The notes under the pieces: generated by a model
Seen by the model: the letters and a program-made list of their open reading frames with translations, nothing else
Told to the model about the DNA's origin: nothing
Databases searched by the model: none
Translations under genes and position numbers: made by a program
Origin: Gordonia sp. PP30
GTDB taxonomy: Bacteria > Actinomycetota > Actinomycetes > Mycobacteriales > Mycobacteriaceae
Direction of reading: 5' to 3'
Assembly (NCBI RefSeq): GCF_023100845.1
Contig: NZ_CP095864.1
Location: forward strand, 496,001 to 560,000
Length of the DNA: 64,000 nt
In this document: one piece after another, positions 16,885 through 26,908 of the stretch
How positions within the stretch are numbered: position 1 is the first letter of the stretch
How the letters are laid out: each line of letters begins with the position of its first letter

Positions 16885-18756
16885 TCAGCGCTGCGCGGTG
16901 CGCGTCGCCCACGACTCGACCGGCAGGTATGACGACACCCGGTCCATGCGCCGCTGCACCGCGGTGATCTCCCGGACCGACTCGCCGATCACGGTGCGCT
17001 CGATCGGACTGAGGGTGCGCCGGTCGATCACATCGGTCGGCGTCTGGCCGCGTACGATCTGCCCGAGCTGGTGGCGGAGCCGAATCCGCTCGAGGCTCTC
17101 GAAGATCTCGATGAGGCGGGTGGCGTCGTGCTGGCGGAGGATCTCCGAACCGGCCGCGGCGGCGAGCCGGCGGGTGGTCCGCAGTTCGGTCGATTCGACG
17201 CCCAGCGCGGCCCAACGGGCGATGTTCACGATCGGAAGCAGCGTGCGCTTCTTGATGTCGAAGGTGTCGCCCTTCCCGACCAGCGCGTCGCGGATGGAGC
17301 GGCCGCGCGCCCGATGCGAGAGGGACTCGGCCAGCAGCAGTTCCATGGTCCGGGGATGGCGGCGGAAGCCGCCGAAGACCCGGGTGACCTCGGGCAGTGC
17401 GAGGTCACCCCAGATCGGCCGGCCGTCGACCAGGATCGAGGCCATGATGGTGGCCTTCTCCTCCTCCGGTGCGGTCAGCCACCGCCGCGCGGCGGCCCGC
17501 CACTGCGCGTTGGTGCGCGAGAACGGCGGGCGGTGCGGCACCGCGCCGTGGCCGTCGACACTGATCCCGGCCCGGACCAGCAGCTTCTCCACATCCGTGA
17601 AGGCCTCGCGGTAGACGTCGGCCGCTTCGTCGTCGATGTCGTTGCGGAAGGCGACGGCCGCGTCGATGTCGGAACTCGGGACGGCCTCGCGGCGGCCGTT
17701 GCTGCCCAGGGACAGCCAGGTGAAGGCGTCGGTGTCCAGGTCGGGGCGGCCGGCGAAGACGAGCGCGATCGCGCGCCGCACGACGGCGTCGACCACGGTG
17801 GAGTAGACCGCGATCACCCGTTCGGCGTCCATGCCGCGGTCGGCGAGGTCGGCGAGCATCTCCGGTGCCTGCCGGGCGCGGTCGACCAGCTGCTGCGCGG
17901 TCGGCGCCCGGCGGATCTGCTCGTGCAGGCTGACCCCCGCGGTGGTCGGCGAGACGACGAAATCGCTGGTGCCGACCACGCCCCGGAGGATACCGCCGGG
18001 ATCGGTGACGATCAGGTGGTCGTGCCCGCCGTCGAGCATCGCCAGCAGTGCCTCGGCGGCCGACTCGTCGGGCCGTACGGCGGGCGCCGGATGCACCATC
18101 AGGAGGTGCGCCGGGGTGTCGGGTGAGCGGCCCTCGGCGAGCAGACGTGCCCGCAGCAGGGTGTCGGTGAGCAGGCCGTAGGTGCCGTCGTCGGCGCTGA
18201 TCACCGCGCACGACAGGCTCCGGCCGGTCATGGCGCGGGCCACCTCGTGCGCCGGCGTCGCGGCGTCGACCAGCAGCGGCGGCGACTCGATGAGGTCGTC
18301 CACGCGCAGGTACATCGGGGTGCTGGCGGTGATCCGGTACGCCCGGGTGCCGTCGAGCGCGAGGAAGCGTGCCCCGGCCGGGGAGGCGAAGGCGGGTTCG
18401 ACGAGGGGCGCGGGGATCCGGGCCAGCGTGGTCGGCGTGTTCGCGACGATCCGCGGGCCGACCGGCTGCCCGGCGAGGTAGGCGGAGAATCCGAAGAGTC
18501 GTCCGCGCGAGCCCCGTTCGGTGGGCCCCTGCAGCAGCTTCTCGGGGTCGTTCCAGATCGCGACCTCGCCGTCGAGGACGGCCAGCAGGTCCGACGTCGT
18601 CTGCGCGAAGGCGTCGAGCACCACCTCCCCGGCCGCGAAGGTCTCGATACTCGCCGCATCGACGGCGCGCGCGAGCTGTTCGGCGCTGAGCGCGTCGAGC
18701 GGCGGGAAGGTGGCCAGGTCAGCGGCGAGGGCGGCGTCGTCGGGGGCGGTGGTCAC
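16885..18756 (-). CDS. DUF294 nucleotidyltransferase-like protein with cNMP and CBS domains
   Basis: 623 residues from a GTG at 18756. Order: an N-terminal cyclic-nucleotide-binding-like domain (LSAEQLARAVDAASIETFAA, VVLDAFAQ), paired CBS modules (about 170-290; SLSCAVISADDGTYGLLTD, DHLIVTDPGGILRGVVGTSD), then a DUF294 nucleotidyltransferase domain with WLSLGSNGRREAVPSSDIDA carrying the G-S...DxD signature, and a DUF294 C-terminal domain. The arrangement matches bacterial signal-transduction proteins related to the GlnD nucleotidyltransferase domain; target unknown. The gap to the upstream AhpD-like gene is 26 bp, so co-transcription is likely. Confidence 0.85.
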   Translation of the reverse strand: MTTAPDDAALAADLATFPPLDALSAEQLARAVDAASIETFAAGEVVLDAFAQTTSDLLAVLDGEVAIWNDPEKLLQGPTERGSRGRLFGFSAYLAGQPVGPRIVANTPTTLARIPAPLVEPAFASPAGARFLALDGTRAYRITASTPMYLRVDDLIESPPLLVDAATPAHEVARAMTGRSLSCAVISADDGTYGLLTDTLLRARLLAEGRSPDTPAHLLMVHPAPAVRPDESAAEALLAMLDGGHDHLIVTDPGGILRGVVGTSDFVVSPTTAGVSLHEQIRRAPTAQQLVDRARQAPEMLADLADRGMDAERVIAVYSTVVDAVVRRAIALVFAGRPDLDTDAFTWLSLGSNGRREAVPSSDIDAAVAFRNDIDDEAADVYREAFTDVEKLLVRAGISVDGHGAVPHRPPFSRTNAQWRAAARRWLTAPEEEKATIMASILVDGRPIWGDLALPEVTRVFGGFRRHPRTMELLLAESLSHRARGRSIRDALVGKGDTFDIKKRTLLPIVNIARWAALGVESTELRTTRRLAAAAGSEILRQHDATRLIEIFESLERIRLRHQLGQIVRGQTPTDVIDRRTLSPIERTVIGESVREITAVQRRMDRVSSYLPVESWATRTAQR

Positions 18757-18782
18757 TCCCTCTGTATAGCCGATCGCCGGGG

Positions 18783-19352
18783 TCAGCGGCCCATGCCGTA
18801 GAACTCCGTGTTCGGCCGCATCGAGGTCACGTTCGCCATCCGGTTGGAGAGGCCGAAGAACGACGAGATCGCGGCGATGTCCCAGGCGTCCTCCTCGTCG
18901 AGTCCGTGGCGGGCGAGGATCGCGAAGTCGTCGTCGTTCACCGCGTAGGCCTGCTGCGAGACCTTGAGGGCGAAGTCGAGCATCGCCTTCTGGCGGTCGG
19001 TGAGATCGGCCTTGCGGTAGTTGGTGGCGACCTGGTCGGCCAGCAGCGGGTTCTTGGCGCGGATCCGCAGGATCGCGCCGTGCGCCACCACGCAGTACTG
19101 GCACTGGTTCGGTGCCGAGGTGGCGACGACGATCATCTCCCGCTCGGCCTTGGTGACGTTGCCGGGCTTGTCCATGATCGCGTCGTGGTAGGCGAAGAAC
19201 GCGCGGAACTCGTCGGGGCGATGCGCGAGGGCCAGGAAGACGTTCGGGATGAAACCGGACTTCTCCTGGACGTCGAGGATGCGCGTGCGGATGTCGTCGG
19301 GCAGCTCGTCGAGCGTGGGGACGGGGAAGCGGCTGATCGGTGCGTCGGTCAT
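18783..19352 (-). CDS. carboxymuconolactone decarboxylase/AhpD-like peroxidase-related protein
   Basis: 189 residues. The AhpD-like core is visible: EREMIVVATSAPNQCQYCVV, with the CxxC pair and the following His (QCQYCVVAHGAI), and a long helical C-terminal half (LDEEDAWDIAAISSFFGLSN). Fits the uncharacterised peroxidase-related enzyme group (about 180-190 residues). Likely thiol-dependent peroxide or organic-radical chemistry in the cytoplasm. I chose ATG 19352 (MTDAPISRFPVPTLDEL); a GTG two codons upstream is equally possible. Confidence 0.85.
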   Translation of the reverse strand: MTDAPISRFPVPTLDELPDDIRTRILDVQEKSGFIPNVFLALAHRPDEFRAFFAYHDAIMDKPGNVTKAEREMIVVATSAPNQCQYCVVAHGAILRIRAKNPLLADQVATNYRKADLTDRQKAMLDFALKVSQQAYAVNDDDFAILARHGLDEEDAWDIAAISSFFGLSNRMANVTSMRPNTEFYGMGR

Positions 19353-19464
19353 GTTCACCGGTCTAGCCCCCGGGCGGGCGGTGCGTCAATCGTTCGGGCC
19401 GTGCGGGGCGGCGCGGCCGGGGGCGTAGCGTGAAAGCGGCGGTACGGACGGACGACGGAGAGCG

Positions 19465-20193
19465 GTGACGAGTCAACCCTGGTACACCAGTCCATTGGGG
19501 TGGCTCGCCGGACTCGGATCGAATCTCCCCGGATACGACACGGCCATCCGCCTGCCGATCGAGCCGCTGTTCGGGGCGTTGCGCGCGACGCTGATCGGGC
19601 GGCGGATCGAGACGACGCTCGGCGGAAGCCCGCTCGCGGTGGTGGTCAGCGACCTGGAAGCGTCCTTCGACCCGGTCAGCACGGCGTTCGGGCAGATCGA
19701 CGATGTCCTGATCACCAGCGACGACATCGAGTTCGACGGGCTGCGGGCCCGCCGCGTCGAGGTGCGGCCGCGCAACGTGCACACGCGCCCCGGGTTCTCG
19801 CCCACGCTGGTCGCCGCGCCGCTCGACGTCCTCATCGAGGCCGACTGGAACCAGGTGCAGGCGCTGCTGCGGCGGCACCTCGGGCGGGTCGACGTGGAGC
19901 CGCTCGGCGGGCAGCGGGCACGGCTGCGGCCGACCGGTCATCGTTCCCGGCACGGTTGGCTGGACGTCGATCTTCAGGTGGTGAACGGGCGGGTGGAGCT
20001 GCATCCGGCCCATGCCGGCTGGGGCGAGAGCGGCCTGCGCCGCCGGCTGCGCGCGGTCCCGGCGATCCCGATTCCGACCGCGCTGGGCGACGCGGTGCGG
20101 ATCGTGGATCTGGCGGTCGACCGGGACGCGGTCACCGTGGCGCTGCGCGTCGATCAGTGGTCGATCGGATACGGCAGGCTGCTGTCGTTCTGA
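19465..20193 (+). CDS. DUF2993 family protein (LmeA-like)
   Basis: 242 residues from a GTG at 19465. No clear signal peptide, unlike LmeA itself, but the body has the DUF2993 look: repeated amphipathic strands (GQIDDVLITSDDIEFDGLRARRVEVRPRN broken by turns, PLDVLIEADWNQVQALLRRH) and a closing DLAVDRDAVTVALRVD. Mycobacterial relatives bind phospholipid and affect lipomannan elongation. Its 3' end overlaps the convergent EamA gene by 40 bp. Confidence 0.7.
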   Translation: MTSQPWYTSPLGWLAGLGSNLPGYDTAIRLPIEPLFGALRATLIGRRIETTLGGSPLAVVVSDLEASFDPVSTAFGQIDDVLITSDDIEFDGLRARRVEVRPRNVHTRPGFSPTLVAAPLDVLIEADWNQVQALLRRHLGRVDVEPLGGQRARLRPTGHRSRHGWLDVDLQVVNGRVELHPAHAGWGESGLRRRLRAVPAIPIPTALGDAVRIVDLAVDRDAVTVALRVDQWSIGYGRLLSF

Positions 20194-21127
20194 GTTGCGG
20201 GGCGTAATGGTCTGTCGTTACGGGTCGGTCTGTCGTGCCGCGTCGGCCGGGGACGGCCGCGCGGGCTGACCAGGACCACCTGCGCGACCAGGAGCAGGGC
20301 CATCCCGGTCCACCCCGACGCGGTGAGGTTCTCGCCGAGCACCGCGACCGCCAGCACCGTCGCCACGCCGGTTCGAGGAGCGTGAGGGTGGTGGCCGTCG
20401 TCGCGTCGATCCCGGCCAGGCCGCGGCTGAACAGGACGTACCCGCCGAACATCGGGACCACGGCCAGGTAGGCGAGGACGGCCCACGACGACGGCGGGGC
20501 CGCGGCGAGCGACGCGCCGCCGGCGACGGCGCCGGCCGCGAGCACGACGCCGCCCCCGCCGAGGACGGCTCCGGCGGCCGCGTCGCGCGAGATGTCGTGC
20601 GCCATCAGGCGGCGCATCGCCCACGAATAGCCCGCGTACGCGGCGCCCGCCGCGAGACCGGGGAGCACGCCCGCGACCACGTTCCCGCCGGTGCCCGCGC
20701 TTCGTGACACACAGAGCAGAGCGCAGCCCGCGACGCCGAGCGCGCAGGAGGCCGCCCATCGGCGGCTGATCGGCCGGGCGTCGGCGACGCGCTCGATCAC
20801 CGCCGACGCCAGCGGGGCCGAGGCGAGCGAGACCACGGTGCCCAGCGCCACGCCGCCGACGTGCATCGACGTGTAGAAGGCGAGCGGATAGATCACGACG
20901 CACAGGGCGCCGAGGGCCGTGACGGAGAGCCGGTCGTGCAGGGCGCGGCGCTCCCGGCGCAGCGCGCCGGCGTTCACGACGGCCTGCAAGATGCCGCCGC
21001 CGCCCCTCGCGACCGCGCCGATCAGGATCGGGCCGAGTGTGGGGGCGAACGCCGCGGCGGTGCCGGTGGTGCCCCAGAGGACCGCCGCGGCGACGGTCGC
21101 CAGCGCCGCGGCCCGAGAACCGTTCAC
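20154..21127 (-). pseudogene. EamA/DMT-family transporter, single frameshift
   Basis: GTG start at 21127 overlaps the stop of the upstream tetR by 4 bp (GTGA). Ten-span DMT-type transporter: LATVAAAVLWGTTGTAAAFA, ALCVVIYPLAFYTSMHVGGV, ISRRWAASCALGVAGCALLC, VPMFGGYVLFSRGLAGIDA and TTATTLTLLEPA. After LEPA the frame is lost near 20370; the expected VATVLAVAVLGENLTASGW continues one frame over to a stop at 20154. One missing base restores about 324 residues, ending in an unusual Arg/Pro-rich tail. A metabolite or drug exporter if intact. Confidence 0.8.
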
Positions 21128-21699
21128 CGGGCGTCGAGCAGGGAGTCGGCGATTGCCCGGGCCCGGTGCAGCAGCCGTGGATCGCCCTCGAGGCCGGCCC
21201 GCGACATTGAGCCCTCCAGAAGGAAGGAGAGGTGTGCGGCGAGTTCGCCCGCGCGGCTCTCGCCGACGAGGCCGTCGAGGTGGCGGTTCAGGAGATGTTC
21301 GACGTGCTCCTTGTGGGCCCTGACGGCGGCCCGGCCGGGGCTGCTCGCGGGCAGTTCGGCGGCGGCGTTGAGCAGGCCGCAGCCCCGGAATCCGTGGTCG
21401 TAGGCCATCGACGCGTGATCGAGGTAGGCGTCGAAGACGGCGAGTACGCGCTCGCGCGGGGTCCGGGCGGCGGCGAGGCGAGCGTCGTAGAGGCGCGACC
21501 ATTCCTCGTGGCGCTCCTCCAGGTAGGCCGCGACCAGCTCGGCCTTCGACGAGAAGTTGTTGTAGAGGCTCATCTTGGCGACACCCGCCCGCGCGATGAT
21601 CGTGTCGATCCCGGTGCTCGCGATGCCGTCGTCGTAGAAGCCGCGCGCCGCGGCGTCGAGAAGTCGCCGTCGTGCGGGGAGTCGGGCCGGTGGGGTCAC
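21124..21699 (-). CDS. TetR family regulator
   Basis: 191 residues from a GTG at 21699. N-terminal helix-turn-helix: RRRLLDAAARGFYDDGIAST, IDTIIARAGVAKMSLYNNF, SSKAELVAAYLEERHEEW. The rest is a helical ligand domain (FRGCGLLNAAAELPASSPG, as in YxaF/LmrA-like TetRs). It is translationally coupled to the EamA transporter and most likely represses it. A candidate operator lies just upstream at 21708-21731. Confidence 0.9.
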   Translation of the reverse strand: MTPPARLPARRRLLDAAARGFYDDGIASTGIDTIIARAGVAKMSLYNNFSSKAELVAAYLEERHEEWSRLYDARLAAARTPRERVLAVFDAYLDHASMAYDHGFRGCGLLNAAAELPASSPGRAAVRAHKEHVEHLLNRHLDGLVGESRAGELAAHLSFLLEGSMSRAGLEGDPRLLHRARAIADSLLDAR

Positions 21700-21707
21700 G
21701 ATCGCTC

Positions 21708-21731
21708 ACTAGGTAGGTAGGTCTGTCTAGT
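21708..21731. promoter_or_regulatory. candidate TetR operator
   Basis: 24 bp with outer inverted arms ACTAG/CTAGT and inner AGGTAGGT...GTCTGT, 8 bp upstream of the tetR start. Position and partial dyad symmetry fit autoregulation of the tetR-EamA unit. The inner symmetry is imperfect. Confidence 0.45.
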
Positions 21732-21831
21732 CGACGATCGCAGGTGTGCTCCGTGCTGTCAACGCACGGGCGCGCGATGCGCCGCCCGGCCTCCCCGCTT
21801 CCGCCCGGCCTCCGCGCTTCCGCCCGGCATC

Positions 21832-21930
21832 CGCGACACCCGACCCCGCGGCGCGACACCCGTGGGGAACGCGACTCCCGCGGCTGTCGCTTCCCCGAGT
21901 GGCTGTCGCGGGCCCGTGGCAGGTGTCGCG
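21832..21930. repeat. GCGACA-ended cruciform element A
   Basis: Outer arms CGCGACACC (21832-21840) and GGTGTCGCG (21922-21930), with inner GCGACACCCGTGGGGAA facing TTCCCCGAGTGGCTGTCGC. Same design as elements at 44806-44877 and 52485-52570. It lies in the gap 21732-22201 before clpB, where I see no gene. Confidence 0.7.
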
Positions 21931-22201
21931 AACGCTGACGCGCCCGACGCTGACGCCGATTCCTGTCGGGCCTCGCCTCACCGAAGCGGGGGTGCATCCG
22001 GCACATCGGGGAAGGGCGCCGGCTGACCCGACCGTGACGTACGAATCCCGTCTCGATCTCGCGACCTCGGTGGATGTGTCCCGGGACGTCGTCGAGGCGG
22101 GCGGATACGTCACGGTTGGGACAGCATGTCGCCGAGGGGCCGCGGTCCGCGCCGCGCCGCGCCACCCGGAAGTCATGACGCAGATCACAACCATTCCAAG
22201 A

Positions 22202-22234
22202 CTTAAGCGGAACAGACTCAACTCTGGGTTGGTT
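22202..22234 (+). promoter_or_regulatory. HAIR (HspR) site overlapping a SigH-like promoter of clpB
   Basis: CTTAAGC-N7-ACTCAAC (22202-22208 and 22216-22222) matches the HspR inverted repeat CTTGAGT-N7-ACTCAAG at 11 of 14 arm positions with the correct 7-nt spacer. GGAACA (22209-22214), 17 nt, then GTT (22232-22234) fits the SigH/SigE -35/-10 pattern. Mycobacterial clpB is known to be under both HspR and SigH. A 7-bp stem-loop (22272-22293) sits in the leader. Confidence 0.75.
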
Positions 22235-22318
22235 GAACCCGGTGAGAGGCCGCAGTGAGCCTCATAGACTTGACGCCGGGGTTCGTTCCCGGCGAGTACG
22301 ACACGAAAGGCGTAGCTA

Positions 22319-24871
<2,553 letters not shown>

Positions 24872-24889
24872 TCGAGGTCGCCGAACGAC

Positions 24890-24925
24890 ACGAGGTCCCC
24901 GCTCCGTACGGAGCGGGGACCTCGT
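24890..24925 (+). terminator. terminator of clpB
   Basis: Perfect 36-bp palindrome with arms beginning ACGAGGTCCCCGCTCCG around a central GTAC, 18 bp after the clpB stop. No T-run, as is common in actinobacteria. Confidence 0.85.
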
Positions 24926-25021
24926 CGTCGTGGGTGGGTCCGGCACCCGGAGCGGGCGCTGTTTGATGGGATCGATGGGTCATGCGTGCCTTCGTCCTTG
25001 TCCGGAGACGCCGTCGGCTTT

Positions 25022-25042
25022 ATTGTGAATAGTATTCACAAT
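25022..25042. promoter_or_regulatory. perfect 21-bp palindrome, TetR-type operator
   Basis: Arms ATTGTGAATA and TATTCACAAT are perfect around a single G. A/T-rich and about 36 bp upstream of the first ABC gene, in an otherwise GC-rich region. The tetR at 28684, at the end of the same operon, is the likely partner (inference). Confidence 0.75.
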
Positions 25043-25060
25043 TAAGTATGGCAATCCTAA
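25042..25060. promoter_or_regulatory. IdeR/DtxR-like iron box
   Basis: TTAAGTATGGCAATCCTAA matches the 19-bp consensus TTAGGTTAGSCTAACCTAA at 14 of 19 positions and touches the 21-bp palindrome. It lies 18 bp before the chosen start of the siderophore-type ABC gene, so iron repression by IdeR is expected. Confidence 0.65.
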
Positions 25061-25078
25061 CTAACACAAGGAGATGTG

Positions 25079-26908
25079 GTGACGACGACGGTGGCGCCCG
25101 AGGCCGAGGTCCCGGACCAGATACCCGACGACCCCAAAACCCGGCAGCGCGCGGATGCGCGGGCGCTCAAAGACCTCATGCGGCCGGTCGCGATACCGCT
25201 GACCATCGGCCGCCTCATGGCGGTGGTCTCCGGGGTGTTGGCGGTGGTGCCGTACATCGCGCTCGTGCACATCGGCGACGTCCTGCTCGACGCTGCGGCG
25301 TCGAACACCGCCGTCGACCGCGGCGAGGTGGACCGATGGATCCGCATCCTCGTCATCACCTTCACCTTGCGACTGGTGATCTACTTCATCGCACTCGGCG
25401 TGACGCATTTCGCCGACCTCCGGCTGGGACATCTCATCCGGCAGCGGCTGGTCCAGCGCTTCGCCAAGGCCCCGCTCAACTGGTTCACCGATACCAACTC
25501 CGGGCGCGTGCGCAAGGCGCTGCAGGACGACATCGCCACCGTCCACCAGCTGATCGCTCACCAGCCGGTCGACGGCACGCAGGCCATCGTGATGCCGCTC
25601 GCGCTGATGATCTATTCCTTCGTCGTCGACTGGCGCTTGGGGCTACTCGCCATCGCGACGCTCCCGCTGTACACGGCGTCGATGGCGATCGGTATGCGCG
25701 GGATGGCCGAGAAGACAGTCGAAATGGATAAGAAGCTGGGCATGGTCTCCGCCCGGATGGTGGAGTTCGTGACCGGCATCGCGGTGGTGAAGGCTTTCGG
25801 CCGGGTGGGTCGGGCACACCGCAACTATCAGGAAGCGGCAGGCCAGTTCCAGGTCTTCTACTACGCGTGGGTCAAGCCGCTGCTGCGAGTCAGCGCACTG
25901 GGTCAGTCACTCCTGGCGGTGCCTCTGGTCTTGCTGATCAATCTCGGCGGGGGAGCCTGGCTGGTACATCGCGGTGACGTCACCACCGCCGACGTGCTCG
26001 CGACAGCGCTGATCGCGCTGCTGATCCCGTATGGCATCGAGGTGCTGATGGGCTCCCTGTGGGCGACGCAGATGGCGGGCGCCTCGGCGCGACGTCTCAC
26101 CGATCTGCTCGACACCTCGGTACTTCGCGATGATGGCCGCCGCTCCGAGCCGCACGGGCACGATGTCGAGTTCGACCACGTCAGCTACTCATACCGGGAG
26201 TCGGGCGATGGCGGGCTGGCCCTGGACGACGTGTCGTTCACGCTGCCCGAGGGCACCATCACCGCGCTGATCGGCCCGTCGGGCTCCGGGAAGTCGACCG
26301 CCGCGACCCTGCTGGCCCGGTTCGATGATCCGGGCTCCGGCCAGATCCGGCTCGGCTCGGTGCCGGTCGCAGAGATCGACGATCTGTACGCGCACGTCGG
26401 CTTCGTCCTGCAAGACCCGCAGCTCCCGGCCATCTCGCTACGCGACAATATCGCTCTGGGCCGCCCCGAAGCTACCGACGAGCAGATCCGGGAAGCGGCC
26501 CGCGCGGCCCGGATCCTCGACGAGATCGAGGCCCTGCCGAACGGCTTCGACACCGTCTACGGCGCCGGCACTGGATTGTCCGGCGGGCAGGCGCAGCGTC
26601 TCGCGATCGCCCGGGCGATCCTGGTCGACGCCCCCGTGCTGATCCTGGACGAGGCCACCGCTCTGACCGATCCAGAATCGCAGCATCAGATTCAGGAAGC
26701 GCTGTCGGAGCTGGTTCGCGGCAAGACGGTGCTGCTCATCGCGCACCGGCCGGAGGTGATCGCCGGCGTCGACCAGATTGTGCTGCTCGACCGCGGGCGC
26801 GTGATCGCGACCGGCACACACGACCAACTGCTGGACCAGCCGTCGTACGCCCGACTGTGGGAACCGGCGACCGCTCAGTCGCCCGCCGCCCGGGGAGAGA
26901 ACCGATGA
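25079..26908 (+). CDS. ABC half-transporter, siderophore-importer type (IrtA/YbtP-like)
   Basis: 609 residues from a GTG at 25079, with AAGGAG at 5 nt; the GTG at 25076 is too close. An exporter-fold membrane domain (about 40-330) precedes an ATPase with Walker A GPSGSGKST (about 400), Q-loop FVLQDPQLP, signature LSGGQAQRLAIARAI and Walker B VLILDEAT. The family includes YbtP/Q and IrtA/B, which import ferric siderophores despite their exporter fold. No FAD/SIP domain is fused, unlike mycobacterial IrtA. Overlaps the next ABC gene by ATGA and lies behind an iron box. Could instead be a lipid or drug exporter, but the box argues for iron. Confidence 0.8.
   Translation: MTTTVAPEAEVPDQIPDDPKTRQRADARALKDLMRPVAIPLTIGRLMAVVSGVLAVVPYIALVHIGDVLLDAAASNTAVDRGEVDRWIRILVITFTLRLVIYFIALGVTHFADLRLGHLIRQRLVQRFAKAPLNWFTDTNSGRVRKALQDDIATVHQLIAHQPVDGTQAIVMPLALMIYSFVVDWRLGLLAIATLPLYTASMAIGMRGMAEKTVEMDKKLGMVSARMVEFVTGIAVVKAFGRVGRAHRNYQEAAGQFQVFYYAWVKPLLRVSALGQSLLAVPLVLLINLGGGAWLVHRGDVTTADVLATALIALLIPYGIEVLMGSLWATQMAGASARRLTDLLDTSVLRDDGRRSEPHGHDVEFDHVSYSYRESGDGGLALDDVSFTLPEGTITALIGPSGSGKSTAATLLARFDDPGSGQIRLGSVPVAEIDDLYAHVGFVLQDPQLPAISLRDNIALGRPEATDEQIREAARAARILDEIEALPNGFDTVYGAGTGLSGGQAQRLAIARAILVDAPVLILDEATALTDPESQHQIQEALSELVRGKTVLLIAHRPEVIAGVDQIVLLDRGRVIATGTHDQLLDQPSYARLWEPATAQSPAARGENR

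Noticed and set aside
22268..22296. tRNA-like T-loop (GGGGTTCGTTCCCGG) in the clpB leader
   Set aside because: No acceptor, D or anticodon arms around it; it is a simple leader stem-loop.
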